A stretch of DNA of 27,203 bases from an uncultured Collinsella sp. (GTDB taxonomy: Bacteria > Actinomycetota > Coriobacteriia > Coriobacteriales > Coriobacteriaceae): assembly GCA_958453935.1 (NCBI GenBank), contig CAUDZT010000029.1, forward strand, positions 1 to 27,203, given 5' to 3'. The notes under the pieces were generated by a model. It was not told the origin of the DNA. It did no database searches and saw only the letters and a program-made list of their open reading frames with translations. Positions 13,506-21,864 of this stretch are shown piece after piece. A program made the translations under genes and the position numbers. Numbering within the stretch: the first letter of the stretch is position 1; each line of letters opens with the position of its first letter.

Positions 13506-16256
13506 CTATTTGGCGTCGGCCCAGGTTACTCCGGTTGAGGCTTCGGCGATTAGGGGTACTCGGAGGTCTACGACGTGTTCCATGACGTCGCGGACCATGG
13601 TGGTTAGGCGCTCGACTTCATCGACGGGGCACTCAAAGTCCAGTTCGTCGTGTACCTGCAAGATCATGTGGGCGGCAAAACCCTCTTCTTCCAGGCGGCG
13701 GCTTACGCGGGCCATGGCGATCTTGATGATGTCGGCGGCGGTGCCCTGCATGGGGTGGTTCATGGCCGTGCGCTCACCAAAGCCGCGGAGCTGTGGGTTT
13801 TTGGCCTTGAGCTCGGGAATATGGCGTCTGCGGCAATACATGGTCTCGGCATAGCCCGTCTGCTTGGCTCGCGCCACCACATTGTCGAGGAACGTGCGCA
13901 CGCCCGGGTAGGCCTCGTAGTAGCGGTCGATCATGTCGCGCGCCTCGGCCATCGAGATATGCAGCGACTGCGACAGACCGTAGGCCTGCTGACCATACAC
14001 GATGCCAAAGTTCACGGCCTTGGCGCGACTGCGCAAGTCGGGCGTTACTTCGGACACCGGCACGCCAAACACGCGCGCGGCCGTCTCGGCGTGGAAGTCC
14101 TCGCCCTCATTAAAGGCGCGCACCAGGTGCTCGTCACCCGAGAGATGTGCCAGCAGACGCAGCTCGATCTGCGAGTAGTCCACCGCCAAAAAGACGCTTC
14201 CCTCGCCTGCCGAAAACGCCGTCTTGACGGTACGGCCCAGCTCCGAGCGCGTCGGGATGTTCTGAAGGTTCGGGTCACTCGAGGACAGACGACCCGTCGC
14301 CGTGATGGTCTGGTTGTACGTGGTGTGCACGCGACCGTCACCACGGCGCAGCGGACCCAGCGTGTCCAGATAGGTGGACTTGATCTTAGACTTCTCACGC
14401 CAGTCCAAAATCAGACGCACAATCTCGTGGTCGCGGGCAAGATCGCTCAACACCTTGGCGTTGGTCGAATAATAGCCGCGCTTAGTCTTCTTGAGACCCT
14501 TGGTCGGAAGGCCCATCACGTCAAACAGCACGTGCGAGAGCTGCATGGGACTGCCGATGTTAAAGGTCTCGTCGCCGGCCAGGTCGCGAATGCTCCGCTC
14601 GACCTCGGCAATCTGGGTCGCCAAGCCCTCGGACAGACTATGCAGGCGATCGGGGTCCACGAGCATGCCCGCGCGCTCCATCTTGGCAAGCACCGGCACG
14701 AGCGGCATCTCGATGCCATCGAACACGTTGGCGGCGTTCTCGCGGGCCATGCGGTCGCGCAGCGGCGCCACGAGCGCCAGCGTCAGGGCCGCAGTGCGGG
14801 CAGCAGGCGCAGGAGCGTCCTCGCCAGCACCCTCCGCGCCGCGCACCGCAGGCAGCGCCATCTGCAGATAGGTATCGGCCAGATACGCCTCATCAAACTC
14901 GGAGCGGTCGGAATCCAGCAGGTAGGCGGCGACCACGGTATCGAAGATGCGCGTGGAATCGGCGGCCAGCGGATCCATGAGCTCGGGCTCAGAAGAATCG
15001 ATGGGCGAAAGCTCATGCAGCAGCGCCTTCATATCCGGGCTCGCAACGCGGCCCTCCATAAACAGGCGCGCGAGCACACCGGCGATCACGCCGTGGGCAA
15101 CGTTAAAGCCATCGACCTCGCCAGGCGATGCGCCGTCGCCCTCCTCGAGCGCAAACAGCCCCTTGGACGTCGCCAGCCACAGCGTACGCGTCAGGCCAAA
15201 AAGCGCGCCCTCCTCCTTGTCATCGTCCACCACGGCGGCAATCCACTCGCCCGCATCAATCGCGCGAGCGATCTCGGCGACAGCGGCAGCAAGCGCCTCG
15301 GCATCGCCGGCAGTGGCGCGCGAAACGGCAGGCAGCTCAAACGTGCTGGCAGCGGCCGCAGCCCCACCCTCGCCGCCAATCAGCGAGAGAAAACGGTTCT
15401 GCATGGCCGTAATGCCAAGCGTGCCCAGCGCCGCGGACACCTCGTCGGCAGAAAACGCCGGGAAGGACGTCGCGTCAAAGTCGAGCTCGACAGGTGCATC
15501 GGTGCGAATGGTTGCGACCTTGCGGCTCAGCAGCGCATCGTCGATATGCGCACGCAGGTTCTCGCCCATCTTGCCCTTGACCTCGTCGGCATGCGCGATA
15601 ACCTCGTCCAAGCTGCCGTACTGCGCGATAAGCGCGCTCGCCTTTTTGGGGCCGATGCCCGGCACGCCGGGAATGTTATCCGACGTATCGCCCTTCAGGC
15701 CGTAAAAATCGGGCACGAGCGCCGGCGTAATGCCGTGATACAGGTCGTCCACGCTCTCGGGCGTCATAATCGCCACGTCGGACAGGCCCTTGCGGGTCGA
15801 GACCACGTTGACGTGCTCGGTCACGAGCTGATACATGTCGCGGTCGCCGGTCACCAGCAGCATATCGCAGCCGGCCTCCTCGCCCAGGCGCGCCATGGTG
15901 CCCAGGATATCGTCGCCTTCCCAGCCCTCGGACTGCAAAATCGGCACGTTGAGCGCGGCGAGCAGCTCCTTAATCATGGGGAACTGCGCGTGCAGGTCGG
16001 GGTCCATGGGCGGGCGCTGCGCCTTATACTGCGGCAGCATCTCCATGCGCACGCGCGGCTTGCCCTTATCAAACGCCACGACAACGCCGTCGGGGTTAAA
16101 GGCGTCGATCATCTTGAGAAACATGTTCAGAAAGCCAAAGATCGCGTTGGTGGGGCGACCGTCCGGCGCGTTCATGGTCGGCGGCACGGCGTGGAAGGCG
16201 CGGTGCATGAGCGAGTTGCCGTCGATAACGGCAAAGGTACGGCGTTTGTCAGACAT
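13506..16256 (-). CDS. polA: DNA polymerase I
   Basis: Repair and Okazaki-fragment polymerase, 916 residues. The N-terminal 5' nuclease domain (about 1-300) shows VIDGNSLMHRAFHA, VVAFDKG, GWEGDDILGT, VTGDRDMYQL and GDTSDNIPGVPGIG. The C-terminal polymerase domain shows motif A VDYSQIELR (Asp693), motif B RSRAKAVNFGIVYG (Lys746) and motif C QVHDELDFE (His869-Asp870). The middle domain (about 330-500) lacks the Asp-x-Glu exo I motif of proofreading enzymes, reading AAVVDDDKEEG there, and exo III is also unrecognisable, so 3'-5' proofreading is probably absent, as in many Gram-positive polymerases. The ATG at 16256 has AGCGAGG upstream. Confidence 0.97.
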   Translation of the reverse strand: MSDKRRTFAVIDGNSLMHRAFHAVPPTMNAPDGRPTNAIFGFLNMFLKMIDAFNPDGVVVAFDKGKPRVRMEMLPQYKAQRPPMDPDLHAQFPMIKELLAALNVPILQSEGWEGDDILGTMARLGEEAGCDMLLVTGDRDMYQLVTEHVNVVSTRKGLSDVAIMTPESVDDLYHGITPALVPDFYGLKGDTSDNIPGVPGIGPKKASALIAQYGSLDEVIAHADEVKGKMGENLRAHIDDALLSRKVATIRTDAPVELDFDATSFPAFSADEVSAALGTLGITAMQNRFLSLIGGEGGAAAAASTFELPAVSRATAGDAEALAAAVAEIARAIDAGEWIAAVVDDDKEEGALFGLTRTLWLATSKGLFALEEGDGASPGEVDGFNVAHGVIAGVLARLFMEGRVASPDMKALLHELSPIDSSEPELMDPLAADSTRIFDTVVAAYLLDSDRSEFDEAYLADTYLQMALPAVRGAEGAGEDAPAPAARTAALTLALVAPLRDRMARENAANVFDGIEMPLVPVLAKMERAGMLVDPDRLHSLSEGLATQIAEVERSIRDLAGDETFNIGSPMQLSHVLFDVMGLPTKGLKKTKRGYYSTNAKVLSDLARDHEIVRLILDWREKSKIKSTYLDTLGPLRRGDGRVHTTYNQTITATGRLSSSDPNLQNIPTRSELGRTVKTAFSAGEGSVFLAVDYSQIELRLLAHLSGDEHLVRAFNEGEDFHAETAARVFGVPVSEVTPDLRSRAKAVNFGIVYGQQAYGLSQSLHISMAEARDMIDRYYEAYPGVRTFLDNVVARAKQTGYAETMYCRRRHIPELKAKNPQLRGFGERTAMNHPMQGTAADIIKIAMARVSRRLEEEGFAAHMILQVHDELDFECPVDEVERLTTMVRDVMEHVVDLRVPLIAEASTGVTWADAK

Positions 16257-16422
16257 ATTGAATACCTCGCTTTGGGCTGGGCACGATTTGCTCCCACCAG
16301 TTTACACGCTCCCCGCCTCGCGGCCACCGCACATCAAGCTCCCCCGCCACCGCGCGCCCGCGCGTGATACGATGGCTCACGGTACATTAACCAGCACGAT
16401 CGATCCGAAAGGAGCCTGCGTC

Positions 16423-17820
16423 ATGGAGCGTCCCTGCGCATGGAAAAAGTACACGCCACAGCAGATCGAGGAGCTCGAGGAGCTTTGCCGCGGCTATAAG
16501 CAGTTTTTGAGCGAGAACAAAACCGAGCGCCTGTGCGTCAAGGCCGGCATCAAGATGGCCGAGGAGGCGGGCTACGTCAACCTGGAGACCGTGATCGCCG
16601 AGGGCCGCGAGCTCAAGGCAGGCGACAAGGTGTACGCCGCCAATCACGGCAAGGACCTTATGCTCGTCAACCTTGGCACCGCCCCGCTCGAGCAGGGCTT
16701 TAACATCCTGGGCGCCCACGTTGACTCGCCGCGTCTGGACCTCAAGCAGAATCCCGCCTTCGAGGCCGGCGACATGGCCTACCTCGACACGCACTACTAT
16801 GGCGGCGTCAAGAGCTACCACTGGGTGGCTTCCCCGCTTGCACTCGTGGGCGTCATCTGCAAAAAGGATGGCACCACCGTCGACATCAACATCGGTGACA
16901 AGGCCGACGACCCGGTCTTTACCATCTCCGACCTGCTGATCCACCTCTCGAGCGAGCAGATGGCCAAGCCCGCCAAGGACGCCGTCGACGCCGAGATCCT
17001 CGACGTGATCGTGGGCGGCCGCCCCGTCAAGTTTGACGAGGACGACAAGGACGCTCCCAAGGAGCCCGTCAAGCAGATGTTCCTGGATATCCTCAAGGAG
17101 CAGTACGACGTCGAGGAGGAGGACTTCCTCTCCGCCGAGATCGAGGTCGTGCCCGCCGGCCCCGCCCGTGACATGGGCCTCGACCGCTCCATGATTCTGG
17201 GCTATGGCCACGACGACCGTGTCTGCGCCTATCCGTCCATGCTCGCCCAGATCAACGTCGCCAACGTGGAGCGCACGAGCATCACACTCATCGTCGACAA
17301 GGAGGAGATCGGTTCCGTGGGTGCCACCGGCATGACGAGCCGCTTCTTCGAGAACACCGTCGCCGAGATCATGACGCTCGCCGGCGAGGATAGCCCGCTG
17401 GCCCTGCGCCGCGCGCTCGCCCGCAGCCGCATGCTCTCCTCCGACGTGTCCGCCGGCTTCGACCCGGGCTACGCCGGCAAGTTCGAAACCAAGAACGCAG
17501 CCTTCATGGGTCGCGGCCTGTGCTTTAACAAGTACACGGGCAGCCGCGGCAAGGGCGGCTCTAACGACGCCGACGCCGAGTATGTGGCCCTCATCCGCGA
17601 CATCATGGACGAGGCCGGCGTGGACTTCCAGACCTGCGAGCTCGGTCGCGTCAACGCGGGCGGCGGCGGCACCATCGCATACATCATGGCTAAGTACGGC
17701 ATGAACGTCATCGACTCTGGCGTTGCCGTCCTGTCCATGCACGCCCTGTGGGAGGTCGCTAACAAGGCCGATATCTACGAGGCCTATCGCGGCTACAAGG
17801 CCTTCATCGAGCGCGCGTAA
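16423..17820 (+). CDS. M18 family aminopeptidase
   Basis: A 465-residue dizinc aminopeptidase of the M18 (aspartyl aminopeptidase-like) family, cytoplasmic, trimming N-terminal residues from peptides. Metal and catalytic residues are visible in GAHVDSPRLDLKQ (His, and Asp two residues on), GHDDRVCAY (bridging Asp), DKEEIGSVGATG (catalytic Glu and ligand Glu), SSDVSAGFDP and, near the C-terminus, LSMHALWE. GGYHW-equivalent YGGVKSYHWVASPL marks the inserted domain. The ATG at 16423 follows AAAGGAG; the frame is open far upstream over the polA start region, which is a shadow. It sits 103 bp ahead of yaaA. Exact residue preference unknown. Confidence 0.92.
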   Translation: MERPCAWKKYTPQQIEELEELCRGYKQFLSENKTERLCVKAGIKMAEEAGYVNLETVIAEGRELKAGDKVYAANHGKDLMLVNLGTAPLEQGFNILGAHVDSPRLDLKQNPAFEAGDMAYLDTHYYGGVKSYHWVASPLALVGVICKKDGTTVDINIGDKADDPVFTISDLLIHLSSEQMAKPAKDAVDAEILDVIVGGRPVKFDEDDKDAPKEPVKQMFLDILKEQYDVEEEDFLSAEIEVVPAGPARDMGLDRSMILGYGHDDRVCAYPSMLAQINVANVERTSITLIVDKEEIGSVGATGMTSRFFENTVAEIMTLAGEDSPLALRRALARSRMLSSDVSAGFDPGYAGKFETKNAAFMGRGLCFNKYTGSRGKGGSNDADAEYVALIRDIMDEAGVDFQTCELGRVNAGGGGTIAYIMAKYGMNVIDSGVAVLSMHALWEVANKADIYEAYRGYKAFIERA

Positions 17821-17833
17821 CCAACCTTTCATC

Positions 17834-17900
17834 AGTTGCGGTGAAATACAGACTAAACTGGCCCATAAACGGCCAAAACAGACCGTATTCCACCGCAACT
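17834..17900. promoter_or_regulatory. Nested palindrome upstream of yaaA
   Basis: The 16-base arm AGTTGCGGTGAAATAC (17834-17849) is complementary to 17885-17900 with one mismatch. Inside, TGGCC (17859-17863) pairs with GGCCA (17871-17875). It ends 24 bases before the yaaA start, so it could control yaaA or be a copy of an intergenic repeat. Its TTGCGGTGG core also occurs in the palindrome at 21817-21854. Confidence 0.5.
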
Positions 17901-17923
17901 TCCTTTTTGGCAGAGGAGAGTCC

Positions 17924-18733
17924 ATGCTGCAGGTCGTCATTTCGCCCGCCAAGCAGATGCGCGCGGCCCAAGATGCTTTTGAAGTCCTGGGCATTCCACC
18001 CTTTGCGCGCGAGACGGCTCGCCTCCACCGCGCGCTGCTAGATATCGAGCGGAATGAAGGCAGCGACAGCCTGCAGGCGCTATGGAACGTGAGTGACAAA
18101 CTGCTAGGGCCTTGCCTCAACACCCTGCATGAGTTCGGGCCCATCCTGAAAAACGGCGATCTCGACAATCCCGCACTCGCCTGTCACCTCTCCCCTGCCG
18201 TCATGTCCTACCACGGCATTCAATACCAGAGCATGGCGCCCGAGGTGATGGATTCCGCGCAGCTCGCATGGCTGCAAAGCCACCTGTGGATCCTCTCTGG
18301 CCTCTACGGGTGCGTTCGCCCCTTTCATGCCGTCGAACCATATCGGCTGGAGATGGGCGCGAAGCTCGCCGTTGACGATGCCCGAGACCTCTATGCGTTT
18401 TGGAGCGACAAGCTCGCGCGGGCTATCGCCCCGGCAGGCTCAAACACCACGATCGTCAACCTCGCCAGCGTAGAGTACGCCAAAGCCGTTCTGCCCCATC
18501 TCGCGGGCGACGCCACGGTCGTCACGTGCCTCTTTGGCGAAGGCATCCGCAACGGCAAGCCCATCCAGCGCTCGACCGCCAGCAAAAAGGCACGTGGTTC
18601 CATGGTGCGCTGGATGGCAGAAAACAAGCTCGAGGATGCAAGCGGGCTCACCGCGTTTGACGTTGGTTATCGTCACTTTCCCGAGCTTTCAAATAAGAAC
18701 ACTTTGGTCTTCCTGAACGAACAGACCTTGTAG
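17924..18733 (+). CDS. yaaA: Peroxide stress protein YaaA (UPF0246)
   Basis: A 269-residue YaaA/DUF328 protein. In E. coli YaaA lowers free iron during peroxide stress and binds DNA through a helix-hairpin-helix region. Family marks: VVISPAKQM at the N-terminus, SYHGIQYQSM, ILSGLYGCVRPFHAVEPYRLEMG, NLASVEYAKAV and ASKKARGSMVRWM. The ATG at 17924 has AGAGGAGAG just upstream; longer in-frame forms run into the aminopeptidase gene. A palindrome at 17834-17900 precedes it. It is convergent with the membrane protein gene at 18774 with only 40 bp between and no clear terminator there. Confidence 0.93.
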   Translation: MLQVVISPAKQMRAAQDAFEVLGIPPFARETARLHRALLDIERNEGSDSLQALWNVSDKLLGPCLNTLHEFGPILKNGDLDNPALACHLSPAVMSYHGIQYQSMAPEVMDSAQLAWLQSHLWILSGLYGCVRPFHAVEPYRLEMGAKLAVDDARDLYAFWSDKLARAIAPAGSNTTIVNLASVEYAKAVLPHLAGDATVVTCLFGEGIRNGKPIQRSTASKKARGSMVRWMAENKLEDASGLTAFDVGYRHFPELSNKNTLVFLNEQTL

Positions 18734-18773
18734 GACCACCGCTACTTTTGAATGTGCTGCCTAGGCACGGCGT

Positions 18774-19289
18774 CTATTCCGCCAAGCCGTCGGCTTTGGC
18801 AACTTCGTTTGTCGAGCCATCTTGGTAGGTAATCTTAACGTGCTCTACCTCGGACACCGCAACACCCGATGGGGGCTCCAAGCGCCATTCCGTCAGCGCG
18901 ATATCCATAGTCGTAGGCACGTCACCCTGATTCTTGAGCTTCACCGTCAGCGTTTTGAGCGCCGCATCATACGTCACGCGTTCGATTTCCTCACCAGGAA
19001 TAGACCCACCGCTCAGCTGAAGCTGGACAAATCCATCGCGCGAATACCAATAGTCGCCCGGCGCGGCAACGGTATTGCCGCCCGTAACCTTCACTGTCAT
19101 GATCGGCAGGGCATCGTCGGCCTCGAACTCCCATGCAGCGCCGCCGTGACCGCCAAACGTCCAGATAAAAAAGGCAATCACCAGCACGGCAAGCACCGCA
19201 AAACCAATCGCGACAAGGCCATGGTGCGCACGGCTTTCCTCGGCCGATACATCCCATTGCGTCTCTCGATATAGATGCTTGTCTTCCAT
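18774..19289 (-). CDS. Membrane-anchored hypothetical protein
   Basis: A 171-residue protein that I do not recognise. An N-terminal stretch of about 22 charged or polar residues is followed by one hydrophobic segment, GLVAIGFAVLAVLVIAFFIW (about 24-43), and then about 125 residues rich in beta-strand-like sequence that should lie outside the cell. This C-terminal part (TVKVTGGNT, GFVQLQLSGG, TLTVKLKNQGD) looks like an Ig-like or beta-sandwich fold. The ATG at 19289 has GGGGAGG five bases upstream; the longer frame to 19469 crosses the thiC promoter and riboswitch on the other strand. It is divergent from thiC, and the upstream regions overlap closely. Confidence 0.72.
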   Translation of the reverse strand: MEDKHLYRETQWDVSAEESRAHHGLVAIGFAVLAVLVIAFFIWTFGGHGGAAWEFEADDALPIMTVKVTGGNTVAAPGDYWYSRDGFVQLQLSGGSIPGEEIERVTYDAALKTLTVKLKNQGDVPTTMDIALTEWRLEPPSGVAVSEVEHVKITYQDGSTNEVAKADGLAE

Positions 19290-19314
19290 GTTCGCCTCCC
19301 CACAGGCACGCTCG

Positions 19315-19345
19315 TTGGCCCAATCGTACCCATTCAGGCTATACT
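19315..19345 (+). promoter_or_regulatory. Promoter of thiC
   Basis: A good -10 TATACT (19340-19345) lies about 15 bases before the riboswitch; the nearest -35-like hexamer is TTGGCC (19315-19320) at 19 bases. Confidence 0.45.
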
Positions 19346-19360
19346 TGAGCCCATGACATA

Positions 19361-19455
19361 ACGGGGAGCTTGCAGGACAAGACGACAGGCTGAGATTGGG
19401 CGCGCCCGCCCTGACCCGCAAACCTGATATGGGTAATGCCAACGAAGGGAGCCGT
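19361..19455 (+). promoter_or_regulatory. TPP riboswitch (THI element)
   Basis: All conserved blocks are present in order: ACGGGGAGC, GGCTGAGAT, CCCTGACCC, ACCTGATATGGGTAATGCC and CGAAGGGAGCCG. It binds thiamine pyrophosphate and controls thiC. The closing P1 strand CCGT (19452-19455) pairs with ACGG (19361-19364). The conserved AAGGGA block itself is the likely Shine-Dalgarno of thiC, whose ATG is at 19460. No terminator fits between the aptamer and the gene, so control is most likely at translation initiation. Confidence 0.95.
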
Positions 19456-19459
19456 GCCA

Positions 19460-20794
19460 ATGAGCACACAGACCGAGCCCAAGCTCGTCACACAAATCGA
19501 CTTCGCCCGCGCCGGGCAGATCACACCGCAGATGAAGGAGGTCGCCGAGCGCGAGCATCGCGACCCCGAGTACATCCGCGAGCGCGTGGCCGACGGCCGC
19601 ATCGCCATTCCCGCCAACATCGTGCATATCAAAAAGGGCATGCGCGCCTTTGGTGTCGGCGAGGGCCTGGCCACCAAGGTCAACGTCAACCTGGGCATCT
19701 CGGGCGACAAGGCCGATGCCGCCGAGGAGTGGAAGAAGGTCAAGATCGCCGAGGACTACGGCGCCGACGCCATCATGGACCTCTCCAACTCGGGCAAGAC
19801 GCGCCAGTTCCGCCAGCAGCTCATCGACGAGACGCCGCTCATGGTGGGCACGGTGCCCATGTACGACGCCATCGGCTACATGGAAAAGCCGCTGGTCAAG
19901 CTTACCAAGGACGACCTGCTCGAGGTCGTGCGCGCACACGCCGAGGACGGCGTGGACTTTATGACCATCCACTGCGGCATCAACAAATCGGTCATCAAGA
20001 CCTTTAAGGAGACCGGCCGCCTGATGAACATCGTCAGCCGCGGCGGCTCGCTGCTGTTTGGCTGGATGGAGGTCACCGGCAACGAGAACCCCTTCTACGA
20101 GTTTTACGACGAGGTGCTCGAGATCTGCCACGAGTACGATGTGACGATCTCGCTCGGCGACTCCTGCCGCCCGGGCTGTCTCTACGACTCCAACGACGCC
20201 ACCGAGACCGCCGAGATGATCGAGCTGGGCAAGCTGTGCAAGCGCGCCTGGGCCGCCGGCGTCCAGGTCATGGTCGAGGGCCCGGGCCACATGGCGCTCG
20301 ACGAGATCGCCGCCAACATGAAACTGCAGAAGCGTCTGTGCCACAACGCCCCGTTCTATGTGCTCGGGCCGCTGGTGACCGATATCGGCGTGGGTTACGA
20401 CCACATCACCGCTGCCATCGGCGGCGCCATCTCCGCCAGCTCCGGCGCCGACTTCCTGTGCTACGTGACGCCGGCCGAGCACTTGTGCCTGCCCAACGCC
20501 CAGGACGTGCTCGATGGCCTCATGGCCACCAAGATTGCCGCGCACGCCGCCGATATCGCCAAGAAGGTGCCGCACGCCCGCGACATGGATGACAAGATGG
20601 GCCAGGCACGTCGCAAGCTCGACTGGGATGCCATGTGGAAGTGTGCTCTCGATCCGGTCACCGGTAAGAAGCGCTACGAGGAATCCCCCGCCGCCACCGA
20701 GGGCACCTGCACCATGTGTGGCAAGATGTGCGCCGTCCGTACCGTCAACAAGGTGTTCGAGGGCACGACGATCGATCTTGGCATGGAGGATTAA
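19460..20794 (+). CDS. thiC: Phosphomethylpyrimidine synthase ThiC
   Basis: Radical SAM enzyme that turns aminoimidazole ribotide into HMP-P, the pyrimidine precursor of thiamine. It has 444 residues, the short form seen in anaerobes and archaea. Recognisable blocks: AIMDLSNSGKTRQFR, VDFMTIHCGINKS, SRGGSLLFGWM, SLGDSCRPGCLYDS and VEGPGHMALDEI. The C-terminal cluster motif reads CTMCGKMC, that is CX2CX3C, one residue shorter than the CX2CX4C of long ThiC proteins. The start ATG at 19460 is only four bases past the riboswitch; an in-frame ATG at 19436 lies inside the aptamer. It is followed by thiD after 177 bp. Confidence 0.97.
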   Translation: MSTQTEPKLVTQIDFARAGQITPQMKEVAEREHRDPEYIRERVADGRIAIPANIVHIKKGMRAFGVGEGLATKVNVNLGISGDKADAAEEWKKVKIAEDYGADAIMDLSNSGKTRQFRQQLIDETPLMVGTVPMYDAIGYMEKPLVKLTKDDLLEVVRAHAEDGVDFMTIHCGINKSVIKTFKETGRLMNIVSRGGSLLFGWMEVTGNENPFYEFYDEVLEICHEYDVTISLGDSCRPGCLYDSNDATETAEMIELGKLCKRAWAAGVQVMVEGPGHMALDEIAANMKLQKRLCHNAPFYVLGPLVTDIGVGYDHITAAIGGAISASSGADFLCYVTPAEHLCLPNAQDVLDGLMATKIAAHAADIAKKVPHARDMDDKMGQARRKLDWDAMWKCALDPVTGKKRYEESPAATEGTCTMCGKMCAVRTVNKVFEGTTIDLGMED

Positions 20795-20830
20795 CGCGTC
20801 ACTGGAGCCACAATCGGCAACAAGGTGCTC

Positions 20831-20866
20831 GTCAATTGTTGACATGTGAACATTTGTTTATATTTA
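20831..20866 (+). promoter_or_regulatory. Possible thiD promoter and operator-like palindromes
   Basis: GTCAA-TTG-TTGAC (20831-20843) is a perfect palindrome, and TGTTGACATGTGAACA (20837-20852) is nearly one (14 of 16). TTGACA (20839-20844) is a consensus -35 with TATTTA 16 bases on. The overlap of palindromes with the -35 suggests a repressor site. Confidence 0.35.
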
Positions 20867-20920
20867 CGTAAAGATTGCACCGCCCGCCCGGGATCGGCAT
20901 ATAGCCGGCCCGGACAACTT

Positions 20921-20926
20921 TATAAT
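20921..20926 (+). promoter_or_regulatory. Consensus -10 upstream of thiD
   Basis: TATAAT, 45 bases before the thiD start, without a recognisable -35. It comes just after an interrupted GC-rich hairpin (about 20888-20913) containing CGGC-ATATA-GCCG, which may end thiC transcription. Confidence 0.4.
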
Positions 20927-20971
20927 GCAGGTAGAAGACCCATTTGAATCCGACCGAACAAGAGAGCGAAC

Positions 20972-21802
20972 ATGGATCGTAGTAACGTACCTGCCGTCCT
21001 GTCCATCGCAGGATCCGATTCCAGCGGCGGCGCCGGCATTCAGGCCGATATTAAGACCATCACGGCACACCGTCTGTATGCCGAGACGGCCATCACGGCC
21101 ATCACCGCACAGAACACCCTGGGCGTCACCGCCGTGCAGAACATCTCCCCGGACATTGTCGCGGCGCAGATCGATGCCGTCTTTGACGATATCCGCCCCA
21201 GCGCCGTCAAGATCGGCATGGTCTCCTCCGCCGAGATTATCGAGGTTATCGCCGACCGCCTGAGCGCCTGGGACGCGACAAATATCGTCGTCGACCCCGT
21301 TATGGTCGCCACCTCGGGCGCCCGCCTCATCGCCGAAGATGCCGCCGAGGCGCTCACCCGCCGCCTGTTCCCGCTGGCGACGGTTATCACGCCCAATATT
21401 CCCGAGGCCATGGCCCTGCTCGACTACGAGGTCGACTCCGAGCGCACACAGCAAAATGCCGCCATGCTCCTCACCCGCCGCTTTGGTTGCGCATCCCTCG
21501 TTAAGGGTGGGCATCTTGTCAACGAGGCCAACGATGTATTGGCCGAACCCGCGCCACTCGATGACGAGGGCAACCATCTGGGCGATCCGCTCACCACGTG
21601 GTTCCGCCACAAGCGCATCGAGACCGGCAACACGCATGGCACCGGCTGCACGCTTTCATCCGCCATCGCCTGCGCATTGGCGCAGGGCATGGATCTTGCC
21701 GACGCCGTCAACGCCGGCAAGGCCTACCTAACGGGCGCTCTCGCCGCCGGCTTTGACATGGGCAAAGGCTCCGGCCCCGTTAACCACATGTGGCAGTATT
21801 AA
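20972..21802 (+). CDS. thiD: Hydroxymethylpyrimidine/phosphomethylpyrimidine kinase
   Basis: Phosphorylates HMP and HMP-P to HMP-PP for thiamine synthesis; a 276-residue ribokinase-fold enzyme. N-terminal AGSDSSGGAGIQADIKT is the HMP-binding hallmark, followed by VKIGM, VVDPVM, TPNIPEA and the ATP/anion-hole segment THGTGCTLSS with the catalytic Cys/Asp region near residue 225. The ATG at 20972 is preceded by AGAGAGCG. It lies downstream of thiC, making the two sequential steps neighbours, but it has its own -10-like boxes in the 177-bp gap. No thiE, thiM or thiamine transporter is in the window. Confidence 0.96.
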   Translation: MDRSNVPAVLSIAGSDSSGGAGIQADIKTITAHRLYAETAITAITAQNTLGVTAVQNISPDIVAAQIDAVFDDIRPSAVKIGMVSSAEIIEVIADRLSAWDATNIVVDPVMVATSGARLIAEDAAEALTRRLFPLATVITPNIPEAMALLDYEVDSERTQQNAAMLLTRRFGCASLVKGGHLVNEANDVLAEPAPLDDEGNHLGDPLTTWFRHKRIETGNTHGTGCTLSSAIACALAQGMDLADAVNAGKAYLTGALAAGFDMGKGSGPVNHMWQY

Positions 21803-21816
21803 GATTCGCAGCCCAA

Positions 21817-21854
21817 AACCACCGCAAAGGGGACAGGCACCTTTTGCGGTGGTT
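21817..21854. repeat. Palindrome with GGGGACAGGCACC loop
   Basis: AACCACCGCAAA (21817-21828) pairs perfectly with TTTGCGGTGGTT (21843-21854) around the loop GGGGACAGGCACCT, where GG/CC pairs can extend the stem. It starts 15 bases after the thiD stop and may end its transcript, but no T-run follows. From memory, similar ACCACC(G/A)CAAAGGGGACAGGCACC sequences recur in gut anaerobe genomes. Confidence 0.6.
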
Positions 21855-21864
21855 CCCACAAATA

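Noticed and set aside
13650..16367. 905-codon plus-strand frame opposite polA
   Set aside because: Antisense of a clear DNA polymerase I in high-GC DNA; no start site signal and no recognisable domain.
16387..18168. Minus-strand frame over the aminopeptidase and yaaA
   Set aside because: Spans two genes with good ribosome sites and catalytic motifs on the plus strand, so it is a shadow.
19334..20845. 503-codon minus-strand frame opposite thiC
   Set aside because: Shadow of thiC; also covers the TPP riboswitch.
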